This document shows positions 25,342 through 37,798 of a stretch of DNA of 64,000 bases, one piece after another. Where the stretch lies: assembly GCF_000474215.1 (NCBI RefSeq), contig NZ_BAUC01000022.1:1-64000 (forward strand), read 5' to 3'. The DNA comes from Edwardsiella hoshinae NBRC 105699 = ATCC 33379. GTDB lineage: Bacteria > Pseudomonadota > Gammaproteobacteria > Enterobacterales > Enterobacteriaceae. Made by a program: the position numbers and the translations under genes. The notes beneath the pieces are model-generated. The model had not been told where the DNA came from, made no database searches, and was given only the letters and a program-made list of their open reading frames with translations. Each line of letters starts with the position of its first letter. Position 1 is the stretch's first letter.

Positions 25342-27702
25342 ATGACTAACACTAACTTTTCTCAAACGGCTGCGTTTATCTGGTCGGTGGCTGATCTACT
25401 GCGCGGTGACTTCAAACAGTCTCAGTATGGGCGCGTGATCCTGCCCTTTACGCTGCTGCGCCGTCTTGAGTGTGTGCTGGCGGAAACCAAAGATGCGGTG
25501 GTGGCGAAATATGATGAGTTAAAAACCAGTCCACTGCCGGAAGAGGCCAAAGAGAAGTTCCTGCTGCGCGCCAGCGGGCTTTCCTTCTTCAATACCTCGA
25601 AGATGGATCTGGGCAAGATGGGGCAGAACGACATCAAAGCCAACCTGGAGAATTACATCCAGGCGTTCTCGCCCGATGCGCGAGAGATCTTCGAACATTT
25701 CAAATTCAGCGAGTTTGTCGGCCTGCTGGAAGATGCCAACTTGCTGTTCAAAGTGGTGAAGAAATTCGCCACCACCGATCTCAGCCCGAAAGCGATTTCC
25801 AACTATGAGATGGGCCTGGTGTTTGAAGAGCTAATCCGTCGTTTCGCGGAAAGCTCTAACGAGACCGCCGGTGAGCACTTCACCCCACGCGATATCGTGC
25901 GTCTGACCACTTCGTTGGTGTTTATGGAAGATGATGAAGCCCTGACGCAGCCCGGCATCATCCGCACCATTTATGATCCGACGGCGGGGACCGGTGGCTT
26001 CCTCTCTTCGGGTATGGAGTATGTGCATGAGCTGAACCCAAACGCGGTGATGCGTGCCTTTGGTCAGGAGCTGAACCCAGAATCCTACGCTATCTGTAAA
26101 GCCGACATGCTGATCAAAGGTCAGGACGTCAGCCGTATTAAGCTGGGTAACACCCTCTCTAACGACCAGTTACCGCAGGACCAGTTCGACTACATGCTCT
26201 CTAACCCGCCGTTTGGCGTGGACTGGAAGAAGATTGAGGGCGAGATTAACGACGAACATATGCAGAAGGGCTTTAACGGTCGCTTTGGTCCGGGCCTGCC
26301 GCGTGTTTCCGACGGTTCGCTGCTGTTCCTGATGCACCTGATCAGCAAAATGCGCGACAGCCACAATGTGGATGGCAGCGTGAGCAACGGCGGGCGCATC
26401 GGGATTATCCTTAACGGTTCCCCACTGTTTACCGGTGGTGCGGGCAGCGGTGAGAGCGAAATCCGTCGCTACATTCTGGAAGCCGATTTGCTGGAAGGCA
26501 TCGTCGCGCTGCCAACAGACATGTTCTACAACACCGGCATTGCTACCTACGTCTGGATCCTCTCCAACCAGAAGGCAGCGGAGCGTAAAGGCAAAGTCCA
26601 GCTGATTGATGGCAGCAACCTGTGCGGCAAGATGCGTAAATCGCTGGGTTCCAAGCGCAACCTGATGGGCGAAGACGATATCAAGCTGATCACCCAGACC
26701 TTCGGGGATTTTAAGGTGGTGGAGACCACCACCCTAGAGGAACTGGGGCTGGAAAAAGCCGCCGAGCAAAAATCCACTCGTGGTCGTCAGCCTGCCACCG
26801 CCAAAACCGAAGCGCCGAAAACCTTCGCCAGCAAAATCTTTAACAGCACCGACTTTGGCTATCGCCGCCTGACCATTGAGCGCCCGTTGCGGTTATCCGC
26901 TCAGGTGACGGATGAGGCGATTGCGACACTGCGCTTTGCGCCGAAGCCGTTTAATGCGCCGATGGAACGCCTGTATGACGAGTTCGCGGCCCAGTGGCAG
27001 GCGGAGACCTACGGTGATTTCTCCGGGTTGGAAGCCGAAGCGCGTGCCATCATCAAAGCCGAATTTACCGAGCTGAAAGAGAAGCAGATTAAAGACCTGC
27101 TCGACCGCAAGCTGTGGCTGGCACAGCGCGCCTTGATGGAAAAAGCACAGCAGATTCAGACGGCTCTGGCGACGCAGGCGGGCGGAAAAACGCGGGTGAG
27201 CAATGACTTCAACCAGTTCAAGCTGATCCTGAAGGAGGCCATCAAGACGGCGGGAGTGAAGCTGGATGCGAAAGAGAACAAGCAGTTTATCGACGCTATC
27301 ACCAGCAAAAACCCGGATGCCGAGCCGGTGGTGAAGAAGGTGCTGAAAGAAGCCGCTCAGCCGCTGTACGGGGCGTTTGAATACAAGGGCAAGGTGGTGG
27401 AATTTGAACAGGACGGCGAGTTGCGTGATAACGAAAACGTGCCGCTGAATCCGGCGCAGTCTACCAGTAATCTGATTGAGAACTACGTCCAAGCGGAAGT
27501 GCTGCCGCACGTGAATGACGCCTGGATCAACGCCGATAAGCGCGATGCCAAAGATGGTGAGGTGGGGATTGTCGGTTATGAGATTCCGTTTAACCGCCAT
27601 TTCTATGTCTACCAGCCGCCGCGCCCACTATCCGAGATCGATGCCGATCTGGATGCAGTCAGCACCGAGATTATGAAGCTGCTACAGGAGGTACATTCCT
27701 GA
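25342..27702 (+). CDS. hsdM: type I restriction-modification methyltransferase HsdM
   Basis: The product of about 786 residues has an N-terminal HsdM helical domain and N6-adenine methyltransferase motifs: PTAGTGGF (about residue 212, AdoMet binding) and NPPF (about 287, catalytic). It is much longer than EcoKI HsdM (529 aa), with a C-terminal extension after about residue 500 that is rich in charged helices. ATG at 25342 with GAGGG upstream is preferred to the one at 25306. Its stop overlaps the hsdS start as TGATG. It methylates the host half of the target recognised by HsdS. Confidence 0.93.
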   Translation: MTNTNFSQTAAFIWSVADLLRGDFKQSQYGRVILPFTLLRRLECVLAETKDAVVAKYDELKTSPLPEEAKEKFLLRASGLSFFNTSKMDLGKMGQNDIKANLENYIQAFSPDAREIFEHFKFSEFVGLLEDANLLFKVVKKFATTDLSPKAISNYEMGLVFEELIRRFAESSNETAGEHFTPRDIVRLTTSLVFMEDDEALTQPGIIRTIYDPTAGTGGFLSSGMEYVHELNPNAVMRAFGQELNPESYAICKADMLIKGQDVSRIKLGNTLSNDQLPQDQFDYMLSNPPFGVDWKKIEGEINDEHMQKGFNGRFGPGLPRVSDGSLLFLMHLISKMRDSHNVDGSVSNGGRIGIILNGSPLFTGGAGSGESEIRRYILEADLLEGIVALPTDMFYNTGIATYVWILSNQKAAERKGKVQLIDGSNLCGKMRKSLGSKRNLMGEDDIKLITQTFGDFKVVETTTLEELGLEKAAEQKSTRGRQPATAKTEAPKTFASKIFNSTDFGYRRLTIERPLRLSAQVTDEAIATLRFAPKPFNAPMERLYDEFAAQWQAETYGDFSGLEAEARAIIKAEFTELKEKQIKDLLDRKLWLAQRALMEKAQQIQTALATQAGGKTRVSNDFNQFKLILKEAIKTAGVKLDAKENKQFIDAITSKNPDAEPVVKKVLKEAAQPLYGAFEYKGKVVEFEQDGELRDNENVPLNPAQSTSNLIENYVQAEVLPHVNDAWINADKRDAKDGEVGIVGYEIPFNRHFYVYQPPRPLSEIDADLDAVSTEIMKLLQEVHS

Positions 27703-28993
27703 TGGCTAACTATAAGGCGTATCCGGAGTATAAGGATTCTGGGGTTGAGTGGCTAGGGCTAGTGCCTAAGTCTTGGACTATTTGTAGATTGAAAAACTTG
27801 GCGACAATAAAAAATGGCCAGGATTATAAATCTGTTCAAACTGATGATGGCTATCCAGTTATGGGGTCAGGTGGGCAATTTACATTCGCATCTAAATTTA
27901 TGTATGACAAGCCATCTGTATTACTTGGACGCAAGGGAACTATCGACAAGCCATTATATATAAATGAGCCATTCTGGACTGTTGATACAATGTATTACAC
28001 GGAATTAAATGAAGGTTTTGAGGCAAAATATCTTTATTATCTTGCACTCACGATACAGTTTTCTCGTTATTCTACAAATACAGCCCTACCAAGTATGACC
28101 CAGGAGCACTTGAGTAATTATAAATTTTCCGTACCAAAGGCTGAATCAGAACGGAAGAAAATAACTGAGTTTTTAGATCACGAAACCGCAAAAATCGATA
28201 ACCTGATCGAAAAGCAACAGCAACTGATTGAACTGCTGAAAGAAAAACGTCAGGCAGTGATTAGTCATGCCGTCACCAAAGGGCTAAACCCTGATGTGCC
28301 GATGAAAGATTCTGGTGTTGAATGGTTGGGGGAAGTGCCAGAACATTGGGAAGTTAAGAAATTAAAACATGTGGCTCATATAATTGACTGTAAGAATAGG
28401 ACCCCTGAATATTTTGATGATGGTGAGTATTTGGTTGTACGTACTACGAATGTAAAAAAACAAAGCTTAGTACTTGATGATGCCCTTTATACTAATGAAC
28501 GAGATTTTAAAATTTGGACTGAGCGAGGTGTTCCACCTGTTGGTTCAATATTATTTACACGTGAGGCTCCTGCTGGTGAAATTTGTATCGTTCCTGCTTT
28601 TACAAAATTATGTATGGGGCAGCGGATGATGAATTTTATTTGTCATCAGAGTAACTATACTAATTTTTTATTCGACTATCTAACTTCAGACTGTCTTAAA
28701 AGATATATTGAAAGTGAGGCCGCTGGAAGCACGGTTAGTCATTTAAGGGTTGAGCAAGTATATAATATTCCAATTGTTATCCCTCCAAATTCAGAGCAAA
28801 AAAATATTGATGAAATGGTTGGGGTTATGAAAGCTCAATATTCAAGACTGATCGATGATGCTGAATGTTCACTTGTATTGCTCCAGGAACGCCGTAATGC
28901 CCTGATCTCCGCCGCCGTCACCGGAAAAATCGACGTCCGCGACTGGGTTGCCCCTGATACAAAGGATATTGAGGAGCCAGAGGAGACCACCGC

Positions 28994-28997
<4 letters not shown>
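27702..28997 (+). CDS. hsdS: type I specificity subunit HsdS
   Basis: The 431-residue protein has two target-recognition domains separated by conserved spacer helices. The opening KDSGVEWLG-x-VP occurs twice (about residues 11 and 204), and helical repeats follow each domain (KIDNLIEKQQQLIELLKEKR; LLQERRNALISAAVTGKI). The recognition domains are clearly more AT-rich than the spacers, as expected if specificity is exchanged horizontally. It determines the bipartite DNA target for both HsdM and HsdR. It overlaps hsdM by one base and hsdR by four. Confidence 0.93.
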
Positions 28998-32242
<3,245 letters not shown>

Positions 32243-32271
32243 CGCTTTTTCATCAAGGAGTGGTGTAGGAC

Positions 32272-32550
32272 ATGCTGAATTCTCTCGAGATATACCAAGC
32301 GTTAAATGAATTGGGTTACCGGCTTGAGGCTGGGAAATTCGAGCCAAGCTATGCCTCCGAACATCCGCTCGGGAATGGACAGTATCTGTATGTCAAACGC
32401 GATAAGGATCGCGTAGTTAACAAGAGCCCATTGGTTCTTGCACCAGAAACCCTTACCTTAAAGGCGGAAATTGATCGTATTGCAGGCATCCACTGCCTTT
32501 GGGAAAAGGTAAAGAGCGTTAACTCCACGTTAGCGCATTTTATTGGCTAA
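32272..32550 (+). pseudogene. truncated unrecognised gene after hsdR
   Basis: The frame encodes 92 residues starting MLNSLEIYQALNELGYRLEAG, with AAGGAG upstream and a host-like beginning. It stops at 32550. A different frame from 32543 continues with [10 protein letters not shown] and GCVDCESGF before running into IS3 transposase sequence at about 32690. The original gene was probably longer, then frameshifted and cut by the IS. The family is not recognised; its position suggests that it belonged to the hsd operon. Confidence 0.45.
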
Positions 32551-32689
32551 TCTCTATGAGCCTAATAGCACGTTCAATGGTTGTGTGGACTGTGAATCGG
32601 GCTTTACGCATGGTGATCTCCTCAGAGGACATAATCAGTACGTCGGAAGATCTCTAAAAGTGAATGGTACGTTTTGCAGGGATACTTAC

Positions 32690-33024
32690 AAATTTACCTG
32701 CCGCGAGTTCGATCAATGGGCCTTTGAGCATGGTGTGGAACTACGGCTTATCCAGCCAGGTAAGCCAACGCAGAACGGATTTATTGAGAGTTTTAACGGA
32801 CGCTTTCGCGATGAGTATCTGAATGAACACTGGTTCAGCGATATTCTTCATGCCCGGAAAACGATTAATGACTGGCGGCAGGATTATAACGAGTGCCGTC
32901 CCCATTCATCGCTGGATTACCAGACACCAGCTGAATTCGCAACGGACTGGCAAAACAGGAAATATGAAGAAAAACCAACCGACATTACTAACTGAAGGTT
33001 GTATCTAATCCTGGGGGCAGGTCA
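32690..33024 (+). mobile_element. 3' end of an IS3-family element (IS407-type OrfB) with right terminal repeat
   Basis: From about 32690 the frame reads [36 protein letters not shown] and [13 protein letters not shown], the C-terminal integrase-core end of an IS3/IS407-type transposase, with the final catalytic Glu in FIESFNGRF. The rest of orfB and all of orfA are missing. The sequence after the stop (AGGTTGTATCTAATCCTGG through GGCAGGTCA at 33024) looks like the right terminal repeat. Confidence 0.75.
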
Positions 33025-33282
33025 AACGCTGCAACGATTGCCGCCAACTTCGATATAGCTGTCCCAGGGCACGTGGCGGATGTCGAAGTAGTTGGTATCG
33101 AAGTCCGTATCTGGCAACGGCTGCAGATGCTCCTGTTCCAGCGCGAGGCGCTGCTCTGGTGTTTGTCTGAACTGACGAAGCTCCCGTTTATCAGCAAATT
33201 CAGCCATCCACTGCTCCAGTTGCTGGTTTACATGGGTGACGCTATCGAACCTGCGGTACATTACCATGCAAAACTGAAATGA
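33025..33282 (-). pseudogene. IS21-family IstA transposase fragment
   Basis: About 85 residues on the minus strand read HVNQQLEQWMAEFADKREL, QTPEQRLALEQEHL, LPDTDFDTNYFDIRHV and WDSYIEVGGNR. These are hallmarks of the region after the catalytic core in IstA transposases of IS21 elements. The fragment is cut at its C-terminal side by the abutting IS3 end. Confidence 0.7.
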
Positions 33283-33398
33283 CACTTCATTTCTTTAATG
33301 TGGGATTTTTAGATTTAGCTCAATTATTTCTTTTAAATTCAGAGGTATAAAATCCTTGCACGTGTCTCATAATTTGATATGAAAATTAAGGAATTTTA

Positions 33399-34466
33399 AT
33401 GAGTTATCACCATTACTATCCACAGATACGATGGAAACCTGCTGAGTATGAGTCTCTGATGCAGCTAAATCAGACAACAATCTCAGGAATTACTCCCATC
33501 ATTACCATTCTTGATATTGACTGGGACTACGAAAATGACTGTTATAAAAAATCGTTGAGCGGCTATTTATCTGACTTCGGTACTAATCTTGCAACGTCCT
33601 GGACACCGAATCGTCCAGTATTGTTAGATTTAAAGTATTTAGATAAACATGGTTCGAGTCGTTCTCATCCCTTAGATATGTGCATTAATGATGCCAGATC
33701 TCATGGAAAGGAGATTGTCCCTGTCGTTTCCCCAACATCCTCGGCAAACTACATACATGCTGTTCAGAGAAACGTATCTAATGGCGTAGCCATTTCACTT
33801 AGTCCAACGACGTGGCACGCGTTTCCACAACTGTTGAATCTGTTAAATCTTCAACCAAGTTTGATTGATATCATCATTGATTATGGCGATATCCAAAACG
33901 CCAACGATAACTTAAAACAACAGGCATTAGCCACGATCAACTCGCTTTCAGGACAAGACCCCTGGAGAACGGTGATTTTATCTTCAACCTCTTATCCAAG
34001 CTCGCAAACGGGAATTCCACAGCATGTAATTCATCCTATTCCACGACATGAGTATGCTCTTTGGTTATATGTAGTACAGAATTTAGGCAATGGCAGGACA
34101 CCATGTTTCAGTGATTATCCAACTGCAAGTGCCACCATTACGAGCGTGGACCCACGATTCATGTCTCAGTATGTTGCGGTGAGATATTCGAATGACAATT
34201 CATGGATTTTTGTAAAGGGCACTGCCGTTAAGGGGAATGGATGGGGGCAAACGAAAACTCTATGTACTACTCTCGCCAATTCAGCTCTATATCAGGCATA
34301 TGGTCCAAACTTTAGTTGGGGGGATCAGTACATTTATAATAGGGCTAACGGCACTAATAAATCAGGTGGCTCTAAAGAATGGCGCAAGGTAGCCCATACA
34401 CACCATCTCACTCTAGTAGTTAGACAGTTAACTCTGTTATCACAAACTCTACCGGCTAGGCCCTAA
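33399..34466 (+). CDS. Beta-family protein (related to satellite phage P4 Beta)
   Basis: The 355-residue soluble protein fits the Beta_protein family: N-terminal YYPQIRWKPAEYESL, then ITPIITILDI, RPVLLDLKYLD, and a late RFMSQYVAVRYSNDNSWIFVKG. The family is named after the P4 beta gene, which in P4 acts with gop. AAGGA precedes the ATG at 33399. The gene is AT-rich against its GC-rich surroundings. It converges on, and overlaps by 11 bases, a sce7726-like nuclease gene on the other strand. The family call is from recalled motifs; the molecular function is unknown. Confidence 0.75.
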   Translation: MSYHHYYPQIRWKPAEYESLMQLNQTTISGITPIITILDIDWDYENDCYKKSLSGYLSDFGTNLATSWTPNRPVLLDLKYLDKHGSSRSHPLDMCINDARSHGKEIVPVVSPTSSANYIHAVQRNVSNGVAISLSPTTWHAFPQLLNLLNLQPSLIDIIIDYGDIQNANDNLKQQALATINSLSGQDPWRTVILSSTSYPSSQTGIPQHVIHPIPRHEYALWLYVVQNLGNGRTPCFSDYPTASATITSVDPRFMSQYVAVRYSNDNSWIFVKGTAVKGNGWGQTKTLCTTLANSALYQAYGPNFSWGDQYIYNRANGTNKSGGSKEWRKVAHTHHLTLVVRQLTLLSQTLPARP

Positions 34467-35028
34467 GTTTCCAATCGATCCGTTTTTTTAATGCAGTTCT
34501 GACTTCAAGTCGTAGATCTTTAACCGGGATATGATTGGCAACGACATTCCATAATTCAAATCGGGGTTTGCTTTTGTAACCTTTAGAGCAGCCCCAACGT
34601 TCTAGAATATCAATGCATTCGTTTTTCCATAGCAACTGAGCAAGCATCAAAGAGTCATAATTTCTATTGAGCTTTTCACCACGCATGTGTTTGATACGAA
34701 TTGCCCCTTTTGGCCCTACCGATACGGTCTTAACCCCCCACCAGTTAGGAATTAGTTGAAGCGCTCCGTCGAGATGCTTATCTGCGACAACGAGCGTAAC
34801 CTTATCCATAACGGCAGAATAATGCTTGATTTGTAACGGCAACCTTTCCAGGGAATCATGCTCACTTTTTAGTTCGTAGCCGTGAAGAACTCCGTTAACT
34901 ACAGCTATGTCTGCTCTACTGGCACCAAGGGAGATGGAAAATTCATCGATTACAAGACAATCAGGATCTAAATGCGATTCTTTCAAAAGCTTATGATGCA
35001 CAGCAGTTCTAACATCTTGATCTTTCAT
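34456..35028 (-). CDS. sce7726-family protein, probable PD-(D/E)xK-type nuclease
   Basis: A protein of about 190 residues whose core RADIAVVNGVLHGYELKSEHDSLERL follows the nuclease pattern Asp...Glu-x-Lys (ELK) seen in sce7726-family proteins. ATG at 35028 with GGGAG upstream is preferred to the in-frame start at 35067. Family members are often found beside Beta-family genes, as here, where the two genes converge and share their last 11 bases. A toxin/nuclease role countered or directed by the Beta partner is inference only. The low GC marks it as acquired. Confidence 0.7.
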   Translation of the reverse strand: MKDQDVRTAVHHKLLKESHLDPDCLVIDEFSISLGASRADIAVVNGVLHGYELKSEHDSLERLPLQIKHYSAVMDKVTLVVADKHLDGALQLIPNWWGVKTVSVGPKGAIRIKHMRGEKLNRNYDSLMLAQLLWKNECIDILERWGCSKGYKSKPRFELWNVVANHIPVKDLRLEVRTALKKRIDWKLRA

Positions 35029-35176
35029 GACTTCTCCCTCCCCCTTCGTCGTTAAATTATAACGCACAGCATTTTACTGCATTCAGGGAATTTGGCTACT
35101 TCAATCACAAAAAAACATATCAAGTAAGTGAAGGCATATATCGGAGTATCAATCACTCCTTGCCATGACAACCATC

Positions 35177-35940
35177 TGAACCGTACCGGTTTTATGGGAG
35201 AGCGTTAAGTCTGGGAACTCAGGCTGCCATAGCTATCGTTCCCGATGGAAGCGTAATACACGTTTTCTGCTTCAGTGGGCAGGATGTGACCCAGCAGCTC
35301 AAGCAACCGACGATTACTGTACCAGTCCACCCACGCCAGTGTGGCCAGCTCCACTTCCTGCCAGTTTTTCCAACTCTGTCGGTGTATCACCTCCGCTTTG
35401 TACAGACCGTTGATACTTTCGGCCATGGCATTATCATAAGCGTCAGCCGTACTACCCGTTGAAACCAGAAGCTCCTCCTCCTGTAGCCGCTGTGGTACGC
35501 CAGCGACACATACTGCGAGCCTTTGACGCTATGATGAATGGTTCCTAACGGCCGCCGGACCCACAGAGCCAGCTCCCGCGCATTCGGTACGAATGTGGTT
35601 TCCGTCAATGATGACACCCGCCAGCCCACGATAACACATGCGAACACGTCGATGATGAACGCCACATAGGGACCCCCTGCCAGGTGCTAATAAAGGTGAA
35701 ATCAGCCACCCACCGCTGATCCGGCCGCTCTGCCACGGATTAGCGGTTTACCCGGTCATGTGCGGCCTCTACCTTACGACTGACAGTGGTACGCATCCTT
35801 TTACCTCGTAGCACACCCGCGAGGCCCATTACCTTCATTAACCGCGCCACCGTGCATCTGGCTACAGTGAAGCATTTGCGCTGCAATTGACTCCAGACTT
35901 TACGTATGCCATAGACACGGTAGTTTCCGTCGTACACGCG
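35177..35940 (-). mobile_element. degenerate IS3-family element (orfB remnant)
   Basis: The minus strand shows three disjoint stretches of IS3 OrfB: NYRVYGIRKVWSQLQRK with TVARCTVARLMKVMGL (35740-35937), AFIIDVFACVIVGWRVSSL with GTIHHSVKGSQYVSLAY (35455-35665), and AESINGLYKAEVIHRQSWKNW with WVDWYSNRRLLELLGH (35205-35430). Frameshifts separate them, so the transposase is dead. TGAACCGTACCGGTTTT at 35177 looks like its right terminal repeat. The left end is not identified. Confidence 0.8.
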
Positions 35941-36187
35941 CTGTATTTCCAGCTTCAGGTGATCATCACGACGGTCACGCGGACAGCGTTTTTCAGGATA
36001 CTAACAGTAATTCTGGTGCCGGTAATACGTCGATGGGGCGATATTTATGAGTATAAACATGATCAAACCGCGATATCCCCCGCAATTGTACCCGCATCAG
36101 TAAGTTGATATTGCTTGAAGCAGGTCGACTTCGGTTGGCTGAAAAAGCGAGAGAGACAGTGACGTGCATAGCACAGATTTCAGATAC
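35941..36187. other. gap between IS remnant and leuX terminator
   Basis: No gene, integrase fragment or second leuX attachment sequence is recognised here. Confidence 0.4.
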
Positions 36188-36210
36188 AAAAAAACCACCT
36201 TTCGGTGGCT
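36188..36210 (-). terminator. intrinsic terminator of tRNA-Leu
   Basis: On the minus strand CCACC-GAAA-GGTGG is followed by a run of Ts, 14 bases after the tRNA CCA end. Confidence 0.85.
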
Positions 36211-36223
36211 TAATCGCATCACT

Positions 36224-36308
36224 TGGTGCCGAAGGCCGGACTCGAACCGGCACGTATTTCTACGGTTGATTTTGAATCAACTGCGTCTACCGATTTCGCC
36301 ACTTCGGC
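36224..36308 (-). tRNA. leuX: tRNA-Leu (CAA), leuX type
   Basis: The 85-base minus-strand sequence folds as a class II tRNA: acceptor stem GCCGAAG/CTTCGGC, anticodon loop TTCAAAA giving CAA (reads UUG), a long variable arm, the T-arm GGTTCGAGTCC, and encoded CCA. It matches E. coli leuX as I remember it. leuX is a known integration hot spot for genomic islands, and the accessory DNA here begins right at its 3' side. Confidence 0.97.
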
Positions 36309-36491
36309 ACAGAAGGGGATGCGGAAAACAGGTGCATTATACCTAGTGGGCGTCGCCTTGCAACAGTTATCCACTCGCGATCTTTTCAAGTGCTGAAAAA
36401 AACGGCGCTCGCAGGCAGGTAAGTTTTTCAGAGGGTTAGCCCAAGAGGCGCGGCGCCCCGCTCCGCCCACTTGGCGCGCTCCATTCGGGCG

Positions 36492-36517
36492 AAAAAAAAG
36501 CGGGCCATCCGGCCCGC
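36492..36517 (-). terminator. intrinsic terminator of ldtB
   Basis: On the minus strand a 7-bp stem GCGGGCC/GGCCCGC with a 4-base loop is followed by eight Ts, about 26 bases after the ldtB stop. Confidence 0.92.
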
Positions 36518-36542
36518 CTGGTATCACCGTTAACGCGTCGGC

Positions 36543-37463
36543 TTAGTTGATCTTCACCGGCATGCCGGAGCGGGCCTTCAGCGCCTCGTCCACCGCATGG
36601 GTGTTGACGCTCGGATCGGCGATCACCTTGCTCACCGCGGCGTTGAGTTTGATCGGCACCGGCGCGCGTGACTGCCACTCGGCTTCGGTGGTAGAGAGCG
36701 GGTTATGCACCTCGATATAGCGCGAGCCGTCCGGCTCGACGGTGGCCTTCACCGGCTCGTTGATGAACTGCACCCGGGTACCGACCGGGACGTTCTCGAA
36801 CAGCCACTTGATGTCCGGGTCGCGCAGGCGCACACAACCGTGGCTGACACGCAGACCGATGCCGAAGTTGGCGTTGGTGCCGTGTACCGCATACAGGCGG
36901 CCAACATACAGGGCGTACAGCCCCATTGGGTTATCCGGGCCGGCCGGGAAGACCGCAGGCAGGTACTGGCCGTTGGCGGCGTACTCTTCATGCATCTTCT
37001 TGGTCGGGGTCCAGGTCGGGCCCGCCTTCTTACGCTGTACCGAGGTCACCCAGTTCATCGGGGTGTCGCGGCCCAGCTGGCCGATGCCGATCGGCAACAC
37101 CACCACCGTCTTACTGCCTTTCGGGTAGTAATACAGGCGCATCTCGGCGCTGTTGATCACGATCCCCTCGTGGGGCGTGTTCGGCAGGATCAGCTGCTGC
37201 GGAATCGTCAGGCTACGGCCTGCGCGCGGCAGATAGGGGTCGACGCCGGGGTTAGCCTCCAGCATGTTGCTCAGCCCCATCTGGTATTTCGCAGCGAAAT
37301 GCTCAAGTGGGTACTTACTATCTTCCGGGACTTGGATGTGCAGATTCTCACCAACCACTCGGCTATTGTTCGCCGGCAGGGGGTATACCACGGCAAACGC
37401 AGACTGCATGCAGGCAGCCGCGGCCAGAAGTACCGTGAAAAGCGCACGGATACTCATTTTCAT
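36543..37463 (-). CDS. ldtB: L,D-transpeptidase LdtB (YbiS)
   Basis: The 306-residue periplasmic enzyme has a signal peptide ([16 protein letters not shown]), a LysM-like segment (about residues 40-90) and a YkuD catalytic domain ending in [17 protein letters not shown] with catalytic Cys210 and His194/His208. Length and sequence agree with E. coli YbiS rather than ErfK or YcfS, for example [14 protein letters not shown] and the C-terminal GMPVKIN. It attaches Braun lipoprotein (Lpp) to meso-diaminopimelate in peptidoglycan. It is monocistronic with its own terminator. Confidence 0.92.
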   Translation of the reverse strand: MKMSIRALFTVLLAAAACMQSAFAVVYPLPANNSRVVGENLHIQVPEDSKYPLEHFAAKYQMGLSNMLEANPGVDPYLPRAGRSLTIPQQLILPNTPHEGIVINSAEMRLYYYPKGSKTVVVLPIGIGQLGRDTPMNWVTSVQRKKAGPTWTPTKKMHEEYAANGQYLPAVFPAGPDNPMGLYALYVGRLYAVHGTNANFGIGLRVSHGCVRLRDPDIKWLFENVPVGTRVQFINEPVKATVEPDGSRYIEVHNPLSTTEAEWQSRAPVPIKLNAAVSKVIADPSVNTHAVDEALKARSGMPVKIN

Positions 37464-37798
37464 GTTTCTCTTTCCTGTTGGGTGCTTAACGCCGCGCAGG
37501 CGGTTGTTCGGTTTCGGTTTCAGTCATCACAGACCGCTGCGCATTATATGTTCACGGAAGACAAAGAGGAAAAAATAACTGCACTACAGTATCAAATTTC
37601 CCACCATCACGCCCGTGCGCGTCCCTAATGTAAAGCGTAGCAAGGTTACCCTCGCATGTGCGCCGCGTCACATTCATTTTTACCCTCCGCAGCACTCTGC
37701 GGTGCTTTTTTACAAAATTTCCCGGCAAAAGCGCTGCTGTGCAGTGCTGGCAAGCATTACTATACTTACCCCCCTTGTTCCCTTGCGTTCTGAATGAC
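37464..37798. other. divergent ldtB/ampH intergenic region
   Basis: This 335-base region holds the promoters of both genes and, on the plus strand, a terminator-like hairpin at 37687-37710. No gene is recognised. Confidence 0.5.
37687..37710 (+). terminator. terminator-like hairpin in the ampH leader
   Basis: CCGCAG-CACT-CTGCGG is followed by TGCTTTTTT, about 89 bases before the ampH start. It could end a short RNA or attenuate ampH. Confidence 0.55.

Noticed and set aside
25043-25345. A 100-codon plus-strand ORF upstream of hsdM
   Set aside because: It lies opposite the IS3 OrfA stub and the repeats and has no supporting feature.
35993-36253. Integrase remnant next to leuX
   Set aside because: The minus-strand frame has no tyrosine-recombinase motif, and part of it reads through the tRNA and its terminator.
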